Position numbers and translations under genes: made by a program. Below, in pieces: positions 6,156-8,249 of a stretch of 8,249 bases of DNA; within the stretch, counting starts at the first letter, position 1, and the number at the start of each line of letters is the position of its first letter. The DNA is from Bacteroidales bacterium (GTDB lineage: Bacteria > Bacteroidota > Bacteroidia > Bacteroidales > UBA12077). Below the pieces are notes generated by a model that was given only the letters and a program-made list of their open reading frames with translations, was not told the origin of the DNA and made no database searches. The stretch spans positions 1 to 8,249 of the forward strand of contig DAOVYZ010000136.1 in NCBI GenBank assembly GCA_030635365.1, read 5' to 3'.

Positions 6156-7463
6156 ATGGAGATAGTTAAGAGGAATTATGTACGTGAAGAATGTCAACGA
6201 AAATTAGAGATGGTCAAAAAGGCTCATGCCGATGGAGATTTTTCTGTAAGGGAAATAATAAAGGGGCAAAAGGAATATCAACACTGGCTTTTTAAGGAAT
6301 ATAATGGAGACATAAAAAAAATTATGTCGGTTAACAGGAGTATAGGACTCGAATTTGAGTTTGCAAGCTATAAGTTTAATAACGGAGATGAGAGTAAACA
6401 ATACCCTGCACATATAGAACTTGGAAAATCAGAAAACTTTAGCCCCTTGTTTAATATCCCTTTTATGTTAGAAACAGATGTACATAATGAATTGGAAATA
6501 GGTTTCCCACCTTTCCTTATTGCAAATGTAAATGGAGAAATGAACAAAGGAGCAATAAGCAGAATTTGGAAAAGTTTGAGAAAAACTATGCAGGAGATAA
6601 ATAAGGAGGCATTAGAATGCAATATTCAGAAGCTAACGATGATTTTTGAAGCTTACGGACTGGAAAGCGAATGGCGAATTAGTAATAAGAGTAGAGATTT
6701 AAAAGTAGCTAAACGGAAAAAGCATTGTACAATACAGAATCAGGTATACTCACAGTTAAATATATCGCTTACAGCAAAAGAAATTGCAGAACTTACAAAG
6801 AAATATGGGCTGTCTGCTTATATCCCTGAAATGTTTAAATATTTCAGTGAAACGTTTAACCTGTTATATAAGATATTGGCTAAAAACATAAGTACCAGAA
6901 TGGGTGAAACTGCAATAGTTCATATATGTAAGGGCTTATCAAATCTGTTGGCTATACCAAGCTTATTGCTTTTAAAAGATCAGCCCGAAAGCAGGCAGAA
7001 TAACAGGGGTGTTTACTCAGGTGTAAAAGAAACCTTTGGTGTATGGGTAAAAGATAGTATACTGAATCTAATTGATAATTCCCTAAACGACCAGCAAGCT
7101 AGAGATGAAGTGAAGCAAGTAGTGATTGAAGAAAAATTAGCCCTTGATGACATAATGCAAGAGCAGATTGAAAAAGCAATGAAAATTGTAAGGACGCAGT
7201 TTGGGTTTAAAGAAGAATATAAAAATATAGCTCTTACAGAGTATCTCAATACAATTTCAGAATTGGTAAAAAGATTAAATAATAATACCCCAAAGTATAT
7301 TCCAAATAGAAGGGATGTGCTATATAAATCAGAATCATTTCCTGCCCAGGGAAAAGGTGTAAGGCGCGATACCTATGTGAATATTTCATCACCCACAGGC
7401 GTACAGTTTCATCTGGCCGAAATACGTAACGATGATCAGATTGAGAATTTTATTTCTTATTAA
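6156..7463 (+). CDS. Amidoligase-like protein (COOH-NH2 ligase superfamily), tentative (435 aa)
   Basis: Several motifs suggest the amidoligase branch of the glutamine-synthetase-like carboxylate-amine ligases, which form amide bonds using ATP. The sequence shows IGLEFEFA (63-70), equivalent to the G-x-E-x-E entry motif. LETDVHNELEIGFPPFLI (105-122) matches the D...(L)E(I/V)..PP block, with E106, D108 and E113. YSQLNISL (198-205) sits where a strand near the active site is expected. FHLAEIRND (418-426) closes the domain as the usual E-x-R strand. Between them is a helical region with a hydrophobic stretch (260-275, SNLLAIPSLLLLK) and a charged helical section (310-375). The paired His of canonical members is not obvious, so activity is uncertain. 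No signal peptide is seen and a cytoplasmic location is likely. If active, its substrate may be a neighbouring protein or a small metabolite; nothing in the sequence decides which. The ATG is preceded by an A-rich leader. Confidence 0.55.
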   Translation: MEIVKRNYVREECQRKLEMVKKAHADGDFSVREIIKGQKEYQHWLFKEYNGDIKKIMSVNRSIGLEFEFASYKFNNGDESKQYPAHIELGKSENFSPLFNIPFMLETDVHNELEIGFPPFLIANVNGEMNKGAISRIWKSLRKTMQEINKEALECNIQKLTMIFEAYGLESEWRISNKSRDLKVAKRKKHCTIQNQVYSQLNISLTAKEIAELTKKYGLSAYIPEMFKYFSETFNLLYKILAKNISTRMGETAIVHICKGLSNLLAIPSLLLLKDQPESRQNNRGVYSGVKETFGVWVKDSILNLIDNSLNDQQARDEVKQVVIEEKLALDDIMQEQIEKAMKIVRTQFGFKEEYKNIALTEYLNTISELVKRLNNNTPKYIPNRRDVLYKSESFPAQGKGVRRDTYVNISSPTGVQFHLAEIRNDDQIENFISY

Positions 7464-7524
7464 GAACAAAATCAGACGGTATAGAGGGTTTGATATGGAA
7501 ACACAATATATACTATAGTTTGGC

Positions 7525-7547
7525 CATCCTGAGTTTATCGAAGGATG
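7525..7547. repeat. CATCCTGAG...AGGATG dispersed hairpin repeat
   Basis: CATCCT (7525-7530) and AGGATG (7542-7547) form a 6-bp stem around GAGTTTATCGA. The unit closely matches the widespread CATCCTGAG-[CT]TT-[GA]TCGAAGGATG repeat found between genes in many bacterial genomes, notably Bacteroidota. It lies about 60 bases after the stop of the amidoligase-like gene, where such hairpins often sit at transcript ends. No U-run follows, so termination is not assured. Confidence 0.65.
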
Positions 7548-7755
7548 TGCTAACTAAACGATATTGACCACCTTATGCATTAAAGTTTCTATTAAAACTG
7601 TAACTAACTAAATTTCTGCATATAATTAACCCGGAATGAATAGATTGGGTTTATTTGTGGGAATCTTTCAGAAAATAACGATTGTCAGAGGAGATTATTT
7701 AAAGATAAAAGCGACTTGCACTTGTCTGATCTTTACTATTTAAATGGCTTGGTAT

Positions 7756-7770
7756 TTACTAAATTAGTAA
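7756..7770. promoter_or_regulatory. Perfect 15-bp palindrome, possible operator
   Basis: TTACTAA and TTAGTAA are exact inverted copies around a central A. The site is about 100 bases upstream of the last gene's ATG, in a position where a dimeric regulator could act. It is purely A/T apart from one C and one G, so chance occurrence in AT-rich DNA is possible. No recognised regulator consensus is claimed and no regulator gene is visible in the window. Confidence 0.3.
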
Positions 7771-7856
7771 TAGTGTAATAAAAATCAGAAAAAGTGAGAA
7801 GGTAAAGATGATAATATAATTTAAATGTTCCATAAAAAAGGTGAAATATAAAAATT

Positions 7857-7861
7857 GGAGG
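7857..7861 (+). promoter_or_regulatory. Strong Shine-Dalgarno GGAGG for the last gene
   Basis: GGAGG ends eight bases before the ATG at 7870, an ideal spacing. It fixes that start. It is also unusual here because the other genes in the window start after A-rich leaders without an SD, the common pattern in Bacteroidota. Confidence 0.75.
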
Positions 7862-7869
7862 TAATAGTT

Positions 7870-8249
7870 ATGAATAAGGATAAATTTAATAACAATTTGG
7901 AGGATAATAAGGCGAGTAATAATCGAGATGAATGGAATGAGGTTGACGCTAGGAATGCCACCCCTGATAGGGGAGAGGATGAAAAAGAACAACAAAAATC
8001 CAAAAAAAACAATGTGGTTGCTATCCTTGTTGGCCGTTGGGCAATGCCAACAACTGTGCTATTAGTTTTAATTACCTGTATGTCGGGATATTACCTTTCT
8101 GAGTCGGCTTTTACACCAGTTGTTGGTATGATTGCACCCGTGGTAATGGCTTTAATTATGGTAATTAAAGAGGCTTCGGTAGGTAAAGACGAAGACCCTA
8201 TGTTGGTTGACCGGATGCAAGAACGTAAAGAAAGACTTGCCAAATCAAC
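7870..8249 (+). CDS. Small membrane protein, 3'-truncated by the window edge (first 126 aa)
   Basis: The family is not recognised. The frame is open to the right edge with no stop, so the gene continues beyond the window. Residues 1-46 are hydrophilic and rich in Asn, Asp, Glu and Lys (disordered-like, with NPDRGEDEKEQQKSKK-type composition). Two hydrophobic segments follow, at about 49-75 (VVAILVGRWAMPTTVLLVLITCMSGYY) and 81-100 (FTPVVGMIAPVVMALIMVIK), with only a short loop between them, as in a helical hairpin. A charged segment with KDEDPMLVDRMQERKERLAKS comes next and is probably cytoplasmic. The start at 7870 is set by the GGAGG ribosome binding site. An acidic tail followed by two membrane spans resembles the layout of the protein from 2390, but without sequence similarity that I can see. 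The 406-base gap before it points to a separate transcription unit. Confidence 0.72.
   Translation, partial: MNKDKFNNNLEDNKASNNRDEWNEVDARNATPDRGEDEKEQQKSKKNNVVAILVGRWAMPTTVLLVLITCMSGYYLSESAFTPVVGMIAPVVMALIMVIKEASVGKDEDPMLVDRMQERKERLAKS

Larger units (their letters stand above)
7464..7869. other. 406-base gene-free gap before the last gene
   Basis: No convincing ORF lies on either strand; minus-strand frames near its right end run antisense into the last gene and have no family resemblance. The gap holds a CATCCTGAG-type hairpin, a perfect 15-bp palindrome and the ribosome binding site of the last gene, listed separately. Its size, against 1-240 bases between the other genes, suggests that the transcription unit ending with the amidoligase-like gene stops here and that a new promoter serves the gene from 7870. 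Confidence 0.6.

Noticed and set aside
7815..7820. TATAAT -10 element upstream of the last gene
   Set aside because: No -35 partner is seen at the right distance, the Bacteroidota promoter consensus differs, and the hexamer is expected by chance in AT-rich sequence.
7759..8012. Two overlapping minus-strand ORFs at the right end
   Set aside because: They overlap each other and run antisense to the two-helix membrane gene, which has a strong ribosome binding site; their Phe/Ile-rich composition reflects AT-rich antisense sequence.

Overview
The window looks like accessory DNA from a member of the Bacteroidota. The base composition is AT-rich, every gene lies on the plus strand, and starts are preceded by A-rich stretches rather than Shine-Dalgarno sequences, with the last gene as the one clear exception. 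The long intergenic gap also carries a CATCCTGAG...AGGATG hairpin repeat of a type common in this phylum. No mobile-element gene, phage structural gene, tRNA, rRNA or CRISPR array is visible. Most genes are of unknown function, and the family assignments come from reading the sequence, not from database searches.

Layout. (1) Bases 1-2149: a short basic ORF, probably cut by the window edge, overlaps the first of three paralogous DUF2589-type genes (329-904, 1129-1602, 1604-2149). The first two DUF2589 genes are separated by a 224-base gap holding a long imperfect hairpin; the last two are almost contiguous. (2) Bases 2150-2389: a non-coding gap with three copies of a short repeat able to form mutually exclusive hairpins, followed by a possible multi-hairpin RNA. 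(3) Bases 2390-2878: a small protein with two membrane segments and an acidic N-terminal tail. (4) Bases 3075-5628: two related long alpha-helical proteins of 343 and 346 aa flank a small basic protein of 118 aa. (5) Bases 5747-7463: a YegP/DUF1508 two-repeat protein, then a 435-aa protein with amidoligase-like (COOH-NH2 ligase superfamily) motifs. (6) Bases 7464-7869: a 406-base gap with the hairpin repeat, a perfect 15-bp palindrome and a strong ribosome binding site. (7) Base 7870 to the end: the N-terminal part of another small two-helix membrane protein.

How they may work together is inference. Three divergent DUF2589 copies, two divergent helical copies and two small membrane proteins suggest a multi-subunit, possibly membrane-associated assembly built from duplicated parts. 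The amidoligase-like protein could act as a modifying enzyme. The gaps of 58-240 bases argue against one tight operon, but the uniform orientation is compatible with one or a few transcription units. No recognised defence, secretion or toxin system can be named from the sequence alone.
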